A stretch of DNA of 49,763 bases from Lonsdalea britannica (GCF_002111595.1 NZ_LUTN01000023.1:1-49763), one strand, 5' to 3'. Positions 41,677-49,763 are shown, counted from the first letter of the stretch. The notes: generated by a model not told the origin, from the letters alone. Program-made: numbers and translations.

Positions 41677-42122
41677 ACAAGCGGCTGAGATCACCCAATG
41701 TCACGACGTGATCGTACGCGGCAGGCACATCGTGACTTCATACGGTTTATCCGCCCCTCTGAGCGTGACATTGCCATAAAACACCGATAATAGCTTCGCC
41801 TCACCGTTGCCAGTCATTCTATAGGCCAGTCGTTATCATCAGGTCACGGACTGATTTTTCAGTTACCGGACACCACCTGCCGTGAGATGTCCCCATGTCC
41901 CCATCAGGCTGGCCTGATGCTGTTTACTGACGGTCTGGCGATGAAAGGCGGTAGACCGACGAAGTGTCGGCCTGCGTGGCGATAAATCGCTGAAGCTCGT
42001 TGATTCGGTATCGCCAAGACAGGTTAAGAGAGCCCGGAGATTACGGGATGGAAAGCTAACCGCGTCAACGGGCATCGGTCGCCATCACCCGTGAGCGGTC
42101 CTCCCTTTCTTAGCTTGTTGCG
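41677..42122. other. Gene-free region between the response regulator and otsA
   Basis: This 446-bp region separates convergent genes. It contains short palindromes (ATCAGGC-TG-GCCTGAT at 41902-41917; CCGAC-GAAGT-GTCGG at 41956-41970) and a tandem CATGTCCC repeat near 41893. I found no kinase fragment, transposase remnant or convincing ORF. Its higher GC than the other gaps suggests a decayed gene, but I cannot name one. Confidence 0.4.
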
Positions 42123-43547
42123 TCACGCCTGTCGGGGAAAGGTCGCTATCTTTTTTTCCAGACTGTGCTGCTGCCGGCAGAGATCGACCGCCTTTAAATC
42201 TGCCAGGAACGACTGGCGCCAGTGGCTGATGTCGTTGCGGTGGATGACCGCCATCATATCGCTGTGACGGGCAATCCTCTCCGCCAGCGGCATGGTTAAC
42301 GCTTGATCCAGCGCGCTGGCGACCTGATCGCGATCGTACGGATTGACGATCAAGGCGGCGGTCAATTCGTTAGCGGCACCCGCGAATTTAGAGAGGATTA
42401 ATACGCCGGGATCGTTCGGATCCTGTGAGGCGACGTACTCTTTGGCGACCAGATTCATGCCGTCGCGCAGCGGCGTCACCAGCCCGACCTCGGTGTAGCG
42501 GAAAATCTTCATCAGCAGTCGGCGTTCAAAGTGCTGATTGAGGTAGTACAGCGGCGTCCAGTTCAGCGTGCCGTAACGGCTGTTGATACGCCCGGCCTCG
42601 GTTTCCAACTGATGGCGAATGTCCTGATAGGCCTGTACGTCGCCGCGCGAGGTCGGCGCGATCTGCGTATAACGGACGTGACCGCGATGCTGTGGGTGGT
42701 TTTCCAGCAATGATTCGAAGGCCAGAAAGCGCTCGGGCAGCCCCTTGGAGTAGTCCAGGCGTTCTACCGCGATGACGTTTTTCAAATTCACCAGTCCGCG
42801 ACGGGCCTCTTCCAGCTTGGCGGGCAGCGGGCCTTCCGCCATTTTGCGGATGCTTTCCGGCTCGATGCCGATAGGATATACCTCGGTGCGGAACAGATTG
42901 CCGAACGCGCTGTAGGTGTGCTCGCCGACGGTTTTCACCGGCGTCAGCAGAGACAAACTCTCGAGAAACGCCTGCCGATCGTGTTCGGTTTGGAATCCCA
43001 GCAGATCGTATTCGCACAGTTTCTCCAGCAATGCCTCGCAGGGCGGCAGCGCGTTGAAGATGTCCGGCGCGGGGAAAGGGATGTGCAGGAAAAAACCCAT
43101 TCGGTTATTCAGGCCCAATTGACGGCATGCGGCTCCGAACGGCAGCAGGTGGTAGTCGTGAACCCACAGAATATCGTCCTCTTTCACCAGCGGCTGCAGG
43201 CGTTCCGCCAGCAGCGTATTGACGCGGCAATAGCCTTCCCATGCGCTGCGGTCGTAAGACACCAAATCGAGACGGTAGTGGAAGGCGGGCCAGAGAACGG
43301 TGTTGGAGAACTGACAATAATACTCTTCGTAGTCCGTGTGGCTCAGGTTGAACGAGGCGTAGGTGATGCCGTCGTTTTTCTGTATTTGTAGCGGCAACGG
43401 TTCGTCGCTGATGTCACCGTTCCAGCCATACCAAAGCCCGCCGCTGCTTTTGAGCGCATCCAATATGCCGACAGCAAGACCGCCGGCGCTCTGTCTCTTG
43501 CTATCGGGGGCGGCAATTCTATTCGAGATGACGACTAATCGACTCAT
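42123..43547 (-). CDS. otsA: Trehalose-6-phosphate synthase OtsA
   Basis: This 474-residue GT20 retaining glycosyltransferase (same length as E. coli OtsA) joins UDP-glucose and glucose-6-phosphate. Markers are [53 protein letters not shown], and the C-terminal [14 protein letters not shown] with [14 protein letters not shown]. It provides the osmoprotectant trehalose. It follows otsB by 4 nt on the same strand. The frame is intact. Confidence 0.97.
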   Translation of the reverse strand: MSRLVVISNRIAAPDSKRQSAGGLAVGILDALKSSGGLWYGWNGDISDEPLPLQIQKNDGITYASFNLSHTDYEEYYCQFSNTVLWPAFHYRLDLVSYDRSAWEGYCRVNTLLAERLQPLVKEDDILWVHDYHLLPFGAACRQLGLNNRMGFFLHIPFPAPDIFNALPPCEALLEKLCEYDLLGFQTEHDRQAFLESLSLLTPVKTVGEHTYSAFGNLFRTEVYPIGIEPESIRKMAEGPLPAKLEEARRGLVNLKNVIAVERLDYSKGLPERFLAFESLLENHPQHRGHVRYTQIAPTSRGDVQAYQDIRHQLETEAGRINSRYGTLNWTPLYYLNQHFERRLLMKIFRYTEVGLVTPLRDGMNLVAKEYVASQDPNDPGVLILSKFAGAANELTAALIVNPYDRDQVASALDQALTMPLAERIARHSDMMAVIHRNDISHWRQSFLADLKAVDLCRQQHSLEKKIATFPRQA

Positions 43548-43551
43548 AGCT

Positions 43552-44321
43552 TTAGCTCCTTACCAATGAAATTTTGTTTTCATACATGGCCTGCTGCTGT
43601 GTGAGCCAAAGATGTACCGCTGCGACGTCGGCGAGTCGGTAGCGCGCTTCGCTGGGCCCTGGGCCGACTTTGACGGAAATGCCGCCCAGTGCGTTCACCT
43701 GTCGGAATCCGGCTTCGTCGGTGGTATCGTCGCCGATGAAAAGCGGCGTGCGTCCGGCGAAAGGCGGCGATTGCATAAAGGTATTGATGGCCGCGCCTTT
43801 GTTCGCCCCGCGGGGCTTTAGCTCGACCACGCATTTGCCGGTTTGTACGGTCAGCTGCGGATAGCGCAGACAGAGCGACTCCGCCAGCGCCGTGACCTCC
43901 GGCTTATAATTGGGAGCTTGACGGTAGTGCAATGCGAATGAGGCACCCTTATTTTCCAGGCGACAGCGGGAAGCGAGGTCAGTCCGTGAGTTAACGCGTC
44001 CTGCAAAGCGCCGACGATATCGTTCGGGAGGGGCGTTTCATGGCGTTGCCCATCAATTTCGCGCCGTTCTGCGCCGTGGATACCCGCTGCGGGCAACACG
44101 AGCGGGGCGATCAGCGCGTCCAGTTCTGCAATCGGGCGTCCAGAGATCAACGCCAGCGCGCCATCGTTACCGGTAAACAGGGTATGCAGCGTGTGACAAA
44201 CCTCAGGGGGGACGACCACCTGTTCGGGGGTGGGCTGGATCTCGGCCAGCGTGCCGTCGAGATCGAAGAAGAAAGCATAATCATCTAAGCGTAAAGGGGG
44301 GTCTGGTGCCTGGTCTGTCAT
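43552..44321 (-). CDS. otsB: Trehalose-6-phosphate phosphatase OtsB (one frameshift)
   Basis: This HAD phosphatase removes phosphate from trehalose-6-phosphate. HAD motif I FFFDLDGTLAE is at the N-terminus, motif II ALISGRP, and motif IV GDDTTDEAGF in the C-terminal half. The frame breaks at GLTSLP and resumes at LENKGASFALHYRQAP. One missing base at 43967 (coding CCCG-CTG for CCCGGCTG) restores 256 residues (E. coli 266). It is the first gene of the otsBA unit, which in E. coli is RpoS-dependent and osmotically induced. Confidence 0.93.
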
Positions 44322-44708
44322 CGTACCGCTCCTCCTTTTGGGAAGTTATTTGGAATCTTTTTGGCGTTGCGTCAATACTGCGCCTGATCGCTCCTTTTGC
44401 TGATACATGAAAATAAGGCAGTGCCGGTAATTATAGGCATCGATGAATAATTCGCCAGCTAAACAATGGTTTTTTATCCATGATAGGTGGCGATTTTTCA
44501 ACCATGAATTTTACATGGGTTTAGGGTTTTTCATTGATTATTAATCCTTTTTGCGCTTTTTTCTCGTCGTTCTATCTTAGTCTCATACGATATATAGCCA
44601 GCGAATTCAGCGTGCTATATTTTTAAGCCAATACTCTGTTTTCAGCGGTCTTCCCTCCTTTTTCTGGCCTGACCAAATCCTCATTGAACCGTATGCAAAG
44701 AGTAATCT
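44322..44708. promoter_or_regulatory. Divergent intergenic region between otsB and the small ORF/GNAT operon
   Basis: This 387-bp AT-rich region must carry the otsBA promoter (left) and the transporter-operon promoter (right). A 7-bp inverted repeat ATATAGC ... GCTATAT (44592-44620) followed by Ts is the most evident structure. It could be an operator or weak terminator. I see no gene. Confidence 0.5.
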
Positions 44709-44882
44709 ATGGCTTCTCACCCGATTGATTTTCTTCTGATTGGAAACAATTATGGCACCGCCGACGCGCTGGATAGGTGGCCGGACCCGGCGAACGACGT
44801 CGGTCACGCCGTGCTGAAAGTCGACGGTGTGATTCGCCATGCGGAGCGCGTCGGCCTCCTCACCAGAGTGAACACGCCATGA
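44709..44882 (+). CDS. Small coupled ORF of unknown function (possible gene remnant)
   Basis: This 57-codon frame (MASHPIDFLLIGNNYGTADA ... LLTRVNTP) has codon usage like its neighbours. Its TGA overlaps the ATG of the next gene by four bases (ATGA), the hallmark of translational coupling. A weak AAGAG lies 7 nt before its ATG. It may be a genuine short protein or the shortened end of a gene once upstream in the operon. A flavin-dependent monooxygenase would fit related operons, but I cannot show homology. Confidence 0.5.
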   Translation: MASHPIDFLLIGNNYGTADALDRWPDPANDVGHAVLKVDGVIRHAERVGLLTRVNTP

Positions 44883-45414
44883 GTCTACGATTTCGCCTGG
44901 CCACGTTAGCCGATGACGACGCGTTCTTGGCGCTGATGGCCGCTGCCTATGCGCCGATACGGGCGTTGGCCATCCACTTCGACGCCGCGCATGCGGATCT
45001 CGACAGCGTGCGTCGGCATATTCAAAACCACGGCGTTTACGTGATGGAGAAAGAGGGGCGTCTGGCTTCCTCCTTTACCGTGCGCTATCCGTGGGGGCTG
45101 AACCCCGGTCCATATGGCTACCGCATTTGGGCTGGTTCGCCACCCATCCGGACTTCAAACAACAGGGGCTGGGCCGTCAGATGCTGACGTGGCTGGAGCA
45201 GGAAATTCTGGTCGGCCAGCTCAAAACGCCGGCGGTCACGCTTGGCACGGCCCAGCAACACCCCTGGCTGCTGGCGATGTACCAAAACTATGGTTTTGAA
45301 ATCATTGGACAGGCCGATTTAGGCAAAGGCCATCTGACTATCTACATGAAAAAAGTCTTTAACCCGCAGCACGATCCGCAGTGGACGCAGCACCCTTCGA
45401 CAAGAGAGGCGTAA
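44879..45414 (+). CDS. GNAT family N-acetyltransferase (one frameshift)
   Basis: This 178-residue GNAT protein begins MSLRFRLATLADDDAFLALM. The acetyl-CoA binding segment ATHPDFKQQGLGRQMLTWLE is clear, as is the C-terminal LAMYQNYGFEIIGQ. The frame breaks at NPGPYG and resumes at LPHLGWFATHPDFK. One missing G at 45116-45117 (TATGGCTA for TATGGGCTA) joins the halves. It is in one operon with an amino acid ABC importer and an M20 deacylase, like the YtmI/SnaA acetyltransferase of S-alkyl-cysteine salvage, which acetylates S-alkylcysteines. Function by context only. Confidence 0.8.
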
Positions 45415-45416
45415 TG

Positions 45417-46205
45417 ATGAAATTGAAAGCACTGACCCTGTCCGCCGCACTGGCTGCCGCGTTAATCACGGCCGGGTGTGATGCTCAGAATAGCGGCGAC
45501 GATGCCAAGGTGATACGTATCGGCGCAACGGGTCAGAGTTACCCCAACGCATTTAAACAGGACAACAAACTGGTCGGGTTCGATGTCGAGGTGGCGGAGG
45601 ACATCGCTAAAGCGCTGAACTACCGGATTGAGTGGGTAACGGCCGACTTCAGCGGCATTATGGGGCAGCTGGAAGCGAAAAAGCTGGATACGGTGGCGAA
45701 CGTGGTGGCGATCACGCCGGTTCGCCAGCAAAAATATGACTTTTCCCAGACGTATGGCTATTACGGCAGCCAGATCGTCACCCATAAGGACAATGCCGAC
45801 ATCAATACGCTGGACGATCTGAAAGGGAAAACGGTGGCGGGCGTGCTGGGGTCTAACCATGTTAATAATCTGAAGAAAGCCTTCCCCGACGGCAGCATCA
45901 CCATCCGTACCTATGAAAACCGCGACGGCGCGATGAGCGACGCGTTGGCCAAGCGTGTGCAAGGGTATGTCCAATCGGGACCAATCCTGCTGGCGGAAAT
46001 CAACAAGCGCAATCTGCCTTTCAAGTTGGTGGGCGGTCCGCTGGTGGTTGAGTCGGTCGGGTTCCCGTTCCATAAGGACGAGAAGGGCGAAGCGCTGCGC
46101 AAACAGTTTGACGAGGCGTTGAAGCGGTTACGTGATGATGGTCGCTTGAAGGCGTTGTCCATCAAGTATTTCGGCGACGACATCACGACGCCGCCCGCTT
46201 CCTGA
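45417..46205 (+). CDS. Amino acid ABC transporter substrate-binding lipoprotein (cystine/TcyA-like)
   Basis: This 262-residue periplasmic family-3 solute-binding lipoprotein has signal peptide MKLKALTLSAALAAALITAG followed by the lipobox cysteine in ITAGCD. The mature part shows IRIGATGQSYPNAFKQD, LVGFDVEVAEDIAKALNY, DTVANVVAITPVRQQKYDFS and GVLGSNHVNNLKK, typical of cystine and related amino acid binders. The start at 45417 has AGAGAGG 7 nt upstream; the ATG at 45414 is possible. It is followed by a permease and an ATPase, forming an importer. Confidence 0.9.
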   Translation: MKLKALTLSAALAAALITAGCDAQNSGDDAKVIRIGATGQSYPNAFKQDNKLVGFDVEVAEDIAKALNYRIEWVTADFSGIMGQLEAKKLDTVANVVAITPVRQQKYDFSQTYGYYGSQIVTHKDNADINTLDDLKGKTVAGVLGSNHVNNLKKAFPDGSITIRTYENRDGAMSDALAKRVQGYVQSGPILLAEINKRNLPFKLVGGPLVVESVGFPFHKDEKGEALRKQFDEALKRLRDDGRLKALSIKYFGDDITTPPAS

Positions 46206-46245
46206 GTCGACAGGAAACACACTAGCAAGCCCGCAGGTATGACGT

Positions 46246-46917
46246 ATGAATATTGATTTCGGCTATTTGTTAAACGTGTTTCCCCAGGTGCTGATGTATG
46301 TGCCGACCACGCTGCTGCTGGCGGTGGTGTCGATGCTGTTCGCCATTATCCTGGGACTCGCGCTGGCGCTGCTGCGCGAAAGCCGGTTCCTGGTGGTGGT
46401 GAAGCTTGTTGAGCTGTATATCTCGCTGTTTCGCGGTATTCCGTCGTTGGTGCAGCTGTTCATTATCTACTTCGGCCTGCCGCAGCTGTTTCCTGAGCTG
46501 AATGGCATGTCGGCGATGTCTGCGGCCATTATCGGCTTCAGCCTGAAAAACTCCGCGTATATGGCGGAGATTTTCCGCGCGGCGCTGGCCTCGGTCGATC
46601 CGGGACAGACGGAGGCCGGATTGTCGGTTGGGATGAACCGGGCGCAGATTTACGGCCGTATCGTGCTGCCGCAAGCGTTGTTAAACGCGCTGCCCGCCAC
46701 TGGTAATACCTTTATTTCGTTGATTAAAGACACCTCAGTGGCTTTCGCGCTGGGCGTCTCCGAACTGTTTGCCGAGGGCAAGATGATTGCCGCCGAATCG
46801 CTGCGTTTCTTCGAAACGTTTTTGGTGGTCGGGCTGGTGTACTGGCTGCTGATCCTCATTTACGCGCGGTTGCAGGCCCTACTGGAAAAGAAACTCAGCC
46901 ATTCGCGTCAGCGATAA
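46246..46917 (+). CDS. Amino acid ABC transporter permease (His/Glu/Gln/Arg/opine 3-TM family)
   Basis: This 223-residue inner-membrane permease has five hydrophobic segments and the conserved EAA loop EAGLSVGMNRAQIYGRIVLPQAL, where the ATPase docks. SLFRGIPSLVQLFIIYFGLPQ is the family signature. It is a single permease, implying a homodimer as in TcyL-type cystine importers. The frame is intact. It starts 40 nt after the binding protein and 9 nt before the ATPase gene. Confidence 0.94.
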   Translation: MNIDFGYLLNVFPQVLMYVPTTLLLAVVSMLFAIILGLALALLRESRFLVVVKLVELYISLFRGIPSLVQLFIIYFGLPQLFPELNGMSAMSAAIIGFSLKNSAYMAEIFRAALASVDPGQTEAGLSVGMNRAQIYGRIVLPQALLNALPATGNTFISLIKDTSVAFALGVSELFAEGKMIAAESLRFFETFLVVGLVYWLLILIYARLQALLEKKLSHSRQR

Positions 46918-46926
46918 GGAGCGGAC

Positions 46927-47688
46927 GTGATTAGCATCCAACATCTGACCAAGCGTTTTGGCGAGCGCGCGGTGCTGAACGACATCAGTCTCGAGGTCGC
47001 GAAGGGGGAAGTGGTGGCGATCATCGGGCCGTCCGGCTCCGGGAAGTCGACGCTGCTGCGCTGCATGAACTTGCTGGAGTCGCCGGAAGCAGGCACGATT
47101 GTCATCGGCGAACGAACGCTGGACTGCCAGCGATATACGCGCAAGGAGGCTCACGCGCTGCGCCAGCAGACGGCGATGGTCTTCCAGAACTACAACCTGT
47201 TCAAGAATAAAACCGCGCTGGAGAATGTGACCGAAGCGCTCATCGTCGTGAAGAAAATGCCGAAAGCGCAGGCCCGGGAGAAGGGCATGGCGCTGCTGGC
47301 GCGGGTCGGTCTGGAACCGCAGGCCGGGCAGTATCCGGTGACGCTATCCGGCGGTCAGCAGCAGCGGGTCAGCATCGCCCGAGCGCTGGCGGTCGAGCCG
47401 CAGGCGATTTTGTTTGATGAGCCGACCTCGGCGCTGGACCCAGAGCGGGTGCATGAAGTGCTGCAAGTGATTAAACAGCTGGCGAAAAACGATACCACGA
47501 TGGTGATCGTCACTCACGAGATGCAGTTCGCCAAAGAGGTGGCTGACCGGGTGATCTTCATGGCTGACGGCTGCATCGTGGAGCAGGGACCGGCGGAACA
47601 GGTCATCAGCTTTTCCGACAACCCGCAGACGCAGCGTTTCCTGCGGCAGTTAACGACGATCCATGAACCGACGGAATATGTTATCTGA
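46927..47688 (+). CDS. Amino acid ABC transporter ATP-binding protein (GTG start)
   Basis: This 253-residue ATPase has Walker A GPSGSGKSTLLR, Q-loop AMVFQNYNLF, signature LSGGQQQRVSIARAL, Walker B AILFDEPTSALDPE and H-loop VIVTHEMQFA. It energises the permease upstream. The start is GTG (46927), preceded by AAGGAG at a normal distance. The sequence is of the GlnQ/TcyC/TcyN polar amino acid class. Confidence 0.95.
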   Translation: MISIQHLTKRFGERAVLNDISLEVAKGEVVAIIGPSGSGKSTLLRCMNLLESPEAGTIVIGERTLDCQRYTRKEAHALRQQTAMVFQNYNLFKNKTALENVTEALIVVKKMPKAQAREKGMALLARVGLEPQAGQYPVTLSGGQQQRVSIARALAVEPQAILFDEPTSALDPERVHEVLQVIKQLAKNDTTMVIVTHEMQFAKEVADRVIFMADGCIVEQGPAEQVISFSDNPQTQRFLRQLTTIHEPTEYVI

Positions 47689-47752
47689 TCTATTCACACC
47701 TTTTGTCACGCCCGGCCTTGTCCGATGGCGTCACCGTTAGGAGTTTCCGACT

Positions 47753-48912
47753 ATGAGAGTGAACCCTCAGCATGAACCTCTGGCGCAATTCGTTCAGGCG
47801 TTTCGCCACGATATGCACCAGCATCCCGAACTGTCTAATCAGGAGTTCGAAACCACCCGTAAAATCCGCGCGGAGCTGGAAAAAGAAGGCATTCGCATTC
47901 TCGACCTGCCGCTGAAAACCGGACTGGTGGCGGAGATCGGTAGCCTGAAGCGGAGCCGCTGGTGGTGGTGCGCGCGGATATCGATGCTTTGCCGATTGAG
48001 GAAGAGTCCGGCGTCGCGTTTAGCTCCCATCATCAGGGCGTGATGCACGCCTGCGGACACGACTTTCATACGTCGGCGGCGCTAGGCGCGGCGATATTGC
48101 TGAAACGGGCGGAGTCCGAGCTACAAGGTCGGGTCCGCATTCTGTTTCAGGCGGCGGAAGAGACTGGATTGGGCGCGCCTGACGTTATTGCCACCGGCGC
48201 GCTGGACGGAGCGACGGCGATTTTCGGGATCCACAACGATCCGACGCTGCCGGTAGGGGTGATCGGGGGTAAAGATGGCGCGCTCACTGCGGGCGTCGAT
48301 CGTTTTGAAATCAAGATCGCCGCCAAAGGGTGTCATGCGGCGAAACCGCATGAAGGCAACGATCCGATCATCATTGTGGGACAGCTGATCGGCGCGGTGC
48401 AGACGATCGTCAGCCGTAACGTCCCGTCGGACAATAACGCGGTGGTGTCGATTACGCAGGTACACAGCGGCAGTACCTGGAACGTCATTCCCGACACGGC
48501 CTATCTGGAGGGCACGGTGCGGACCTTCAGCGCGGAAGCGCGCGATCTGATTGAACAGCGATTTCGGCAAATTGTGGCGGGGATCGCCAGTACCTACGGC
48601 GCGGAGATTGAATTGCTGTGGCACGCCGGGCCGCCGTCGGTCGTCAATACGCCTCGCTGGGTGGCGTTCTCTCTGCAGGTCGCCAGCGAGGAAGGATTCG
48701 AGGCTCGTCGCGTGGAAGCCAGTCCTATTGGCGAAGATTTCTCGTTTTATCAGCAGAAACTGCCGGGTACGTTCATGATGGTTGGCTCCGGCGGACCGTA
48801 CGCGCTACATCATCCTAAATTCCGGGTGGACGACCGGGCGCTGTTTCCGACGGCGCATTATCTCTACAGCGTCGCGCGCAAAAGCCTGGAGCACCTGTCG
48901 CAAGAGGCGTGA
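47753..48912 (+). CDS. M20 family amidohydrolase / N-acyl-amino acid deacylase (one frameshift)
   Basis: This dinuclear metallo-hydrolase of the M20D class (hippurate hydrolase, IAA-amino acid hydrolase, SndA-type deacetylase) has metal-binding segments VVRADIDALPIEEESG, HACGHDFHTSAA, FQAAEETGLGAPDV and, near the C-terminus, EDFSFYQ. The dimerisation domain lies at about 180-290. The frame breaks at IGSLK and resumes at EPLVVVRADID. One base missing at 47950 (AAG-CGGAG; AAGGCG is simplest) restores 386 residues, normal for the family. It is last in the GNAT-ABC operon and would remove the acetyl group after processing. Confidence 0.87.
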
Positions 48913-49031
48913 TCACAACAATCGCGAGGCTGATAACGGAGAGACTTTCTGGCGTTCCCACTGACCGTCGCAGAGAGTGGCCACGCCGTATCGCCAAGCC
49001 CCGTTTCCGCCGTGAGTGGCGGTTTCGGTGC

Positions 49032-49049
49032 TGTCTTCGTTTAGCGACA
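49032..49049. promoter_or_regulatory. GlrR (QseF) box 1 upstream of glmZ
   Basis: TGTC-TTCGTTTAGC-GACA is a perfect TGTC-N10-GACA match to the published GlrR operator of glmY/glmZ. First of three sites. Confidence 0.85.
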
Positions 49050-49064
49050 GGGATGGTTTCAGAC

Positions 49065-49082
49065 TGTCGTCAAAAGAAGACG
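49065..49082. promoter_or_regulatory. GlrR (QseF) box 2 upstream of glmZ
   Basis: TGTC-GTCAAAAGAA-GACG matches TGTC-N10-GACA except at the last base. It is 16 bp past box 1. Confidence 0.7.
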
Positions 49083-49084
49083 CG

Positions 49085-49097
49085 CAACATATTGATA
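49085..49097. promoter_or_regulatory. IHF-binding-site-like sequence
   Basis: CAACATATTGATA is a perfect complement-strand match to the IHF consensus WATCAANNNNTTR and lies in AT-rich DNA between GlrR boxes 2 and 3. DNA bending there would bring bound GlrR to the sigma-54 promoter. Confidence 0.65.
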
Positions 49098-49127
49098 AAT
49101 ATTAATTATTTTTAACTAGTACCAGAC

Positions 49128-49145
49128 TGTCTCTCATCGGTGACA
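49128..49145. promoter_or_regulatory. GlrR (QseF) box 3 upstream of glmZ
   Basis: TGTC-TCTCATCGGT-GACA is a perfect TGTC-N10-GACA match, 133 bp before the sigma-54 core element. Confidence 0.85.
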
Positions 49146-49277
49146 AACGGGCGTTTTTGCATTCTCGCCCTGCGCTATATTTCGCGGCGACGGCCGTGAA
49201 AAAATTCTATTAAATCTTATTGTTTTTCAGTTAATTAATAGGAATTTGGTCTTTCAGATTAATCACTATGGCGAGAG

Positions 49278-49293
49278 TGGCACGGTTGATGCA
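49278..49293 (+). promoter_or_regulatory. Sigma-54 promoter of glmZ
   Basis: TGGCAC-GGTTG-ATGCA fits the sigma-54 consensus TGGCAC-N5-TTGCA with one mismatch. The essential GG and GC have the right 10-nt spacing, and the GC lies 13-14 nt before the expected RNA 5' end at 49305. Confidence 0.88.
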
Positions 49294-49304
49294 AAATCCC
49301 CACC

Positions 49305-49509
49305 GTAGATGCTCATTCCATTTTCTATGTTTGCTTCGGCTTCATAACCCTGGGAATGACGCAGAGCCCTTATCGGTGCCTATCGTCCACCATGACATGA
49401 AAACCATTTCATGAAACGTTTCGGACATTACGTTGAGTGAGGCACCACCCCTAGTCTTTATGACCTGATGTTTATTGACGCTTGTCGAAATTCGACAAGC
49501 GTTTTTTTT
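49305..49509 (+). ncRNA. glmZ: Small regulatory RNA GlmZ
   Basis: This 205-nt sRNA (E. coli GlmZ about 207 nt) starts with the conserved GTAGATGCTCATTCCAT. It keeps GGAATGACGCAGAGCC and TATCGTCCAC, the glmS-pairing region around CGTTGAGTGAGGCACC, and ends in an intrinsic terminator. GlmZ with Hfq activates glmS translation, raising glucosamine-6-phosphate synthesis, and RapZ with RNase E inactivates it. In E. coli it lies to the right of proM and the asl genes, next to hemY, so the position agrees. Control here is by sigma-54 and GlrR sites, as reported for many enterobacteria other than E. coli. Confidence 0.95.
49478..49509 (+). terminator. GlmZ terminator
   Basis: A perfect 12-bp inverted repeat (ACGCTTGTCGAA / TTCGACAAGCGT, sharing a central base) is followed by a run of Ts. 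It forms the sRNA 3' end. Confidence 0.93.
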
Positions 49510-49738
49510 GTGGGTAATTCGGGACGTTTGGCGTTTAGGAGTGGGGCGAGGCAAACATCGGCAAGTTTGTTGTGATTGATGACATCGTGCCCGACAGGCA
49601 CAAAATTTGATGTGCGTATAATTGCATTGGCAACAATTTAAATTTCTCGTCGCTCAATTAAATGATTAATCGGCCTTACCTTTCCAAATGACCGATGTCG
49701 GCGATCGCTAAGTCAAAATTTCAGAATAATTGCCAAAT

Positions 49739-49758
49739 CTGCGCAATTTATTGCGCAG
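49739..49758. terminator. Palindromic hairpin at the right edge
   Basis: CTGCGCAAT-TT-ATTGCGCAG is a perfect 9-bp stem flanked by AAAT and TTTC. In E. coli the next gene (hemY) converges on glmZ, so this may be the terminator of that leftward gene, which lies outside the window. Nothing else is visible in 49510-49738. Confidence 0.5.
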
Positions 49759-49763
49759 TTTCC

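Noticed and set aside
41863-42075. Leftward 70-codon ORF between the response regulator and otsA, considered as kinase or transposase remnant
   Set aside because: No histidine kinase or transposase motif in any frame that I can see, and composition is unlike a coding region.
49342-49554. 70-codon leftward ORF at the right end
   Set aside because: It lies antisense across the GlmZ RNA and its terminator, so it is a chance frame.

Overview
The window is a chromosomal segment from a gammaproteobacterium of the order Enterobacterales. It is most likely a plant-associated Pectobacteriaceae (Dickeya/Brenneria/Lonsdalea/Pectobacterium type). The gene order trpT - hdfR - maoP - yifB - ilvLGMEDA - ilvY/ilvC - ppiC - rep - gppA - rhlB - trxA - rho - wec operon - yifK - argX-hisR-leuT-proM - (variable zone) - glmZ matches the E. 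coli 84-86 min region almost gene for gene. The plant-associated assignment is an inference. It rests mainly on a secreted GH28 exo-polygalacturonase (PehX-like) placed between rep and gppA.

Layout. Bases 1-3141 carry tRNA-Trp, the LysR regulator HdfR, macrodomain protein MaoP and the AAA+ ATPase YifB. Bases 3474-13470 hold branched-chain amino acid biosynthesis: the ilvL leader and attenuator, ilvG-M-E-D-A, an inserted DUF2461 gene, and the divergent ilvY/ilvC pair with a palindromic IlvY operator. Bases 13608-23173 hold ppiC, rep, pehX-like, gppA, rhlB, trxA and rho. Bases 23355-34295 hold the enterobacterial common antigen (ECA) operon wecA-wzzE-wecB-wecC-wecD-wecE-wzxE-wecF-wzyE-wecG. It lacks rffG and rffH, which lie between wecC and wecD in E. 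coli. Bases 34541-36641 hold yifK and a four-tRNA operon.

From about 36.6 to 48.9 kb the E. coli synteny breaks. This accessory zone contains an unrecognised 270-residue protein gene, a two-gene anaerobic haem-degradation unit (hutW/chuW-type radical SAM enzyme plus chuY-type reductase) with Fur-box-like sites, an orphan OmpR-type response regulator, otsBA (trehalose), and an operon of a small ORF, a GNAT acetyltransferase, a polar amino acid ABC importer and an M20 amidohydrolase. The last resembles the S-alkyl-cysteine salvage (ytmI/tcy type) operons. Synteny resumes at the right end with the sRNA GlmZ, which has a sigma-54 promoter, three TGTC-N10-GAC(A) GlrR boxes and an IHF-like site.

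The most striking global property is that 14 protein genes (yifB, ilvG, ilvA, ilvC, pehX-like, gppA, wzzE, wecB, wzxE, wzyE, the unknown gene at 37.1 kb, otsB, the GNAT gene and the M20 gene) each carry exactly one frameshift. Every one is repaired by adding one base, and every repaired length is close to the family norm where a family is known. At least seven are a GGGC read as GGC on one strand. I read this as a systematic sequence or assembly error signature rather than gene decay, and coordinates below give the full repaired genes. I saw no insertion sequence, prophage or CRISPR array.
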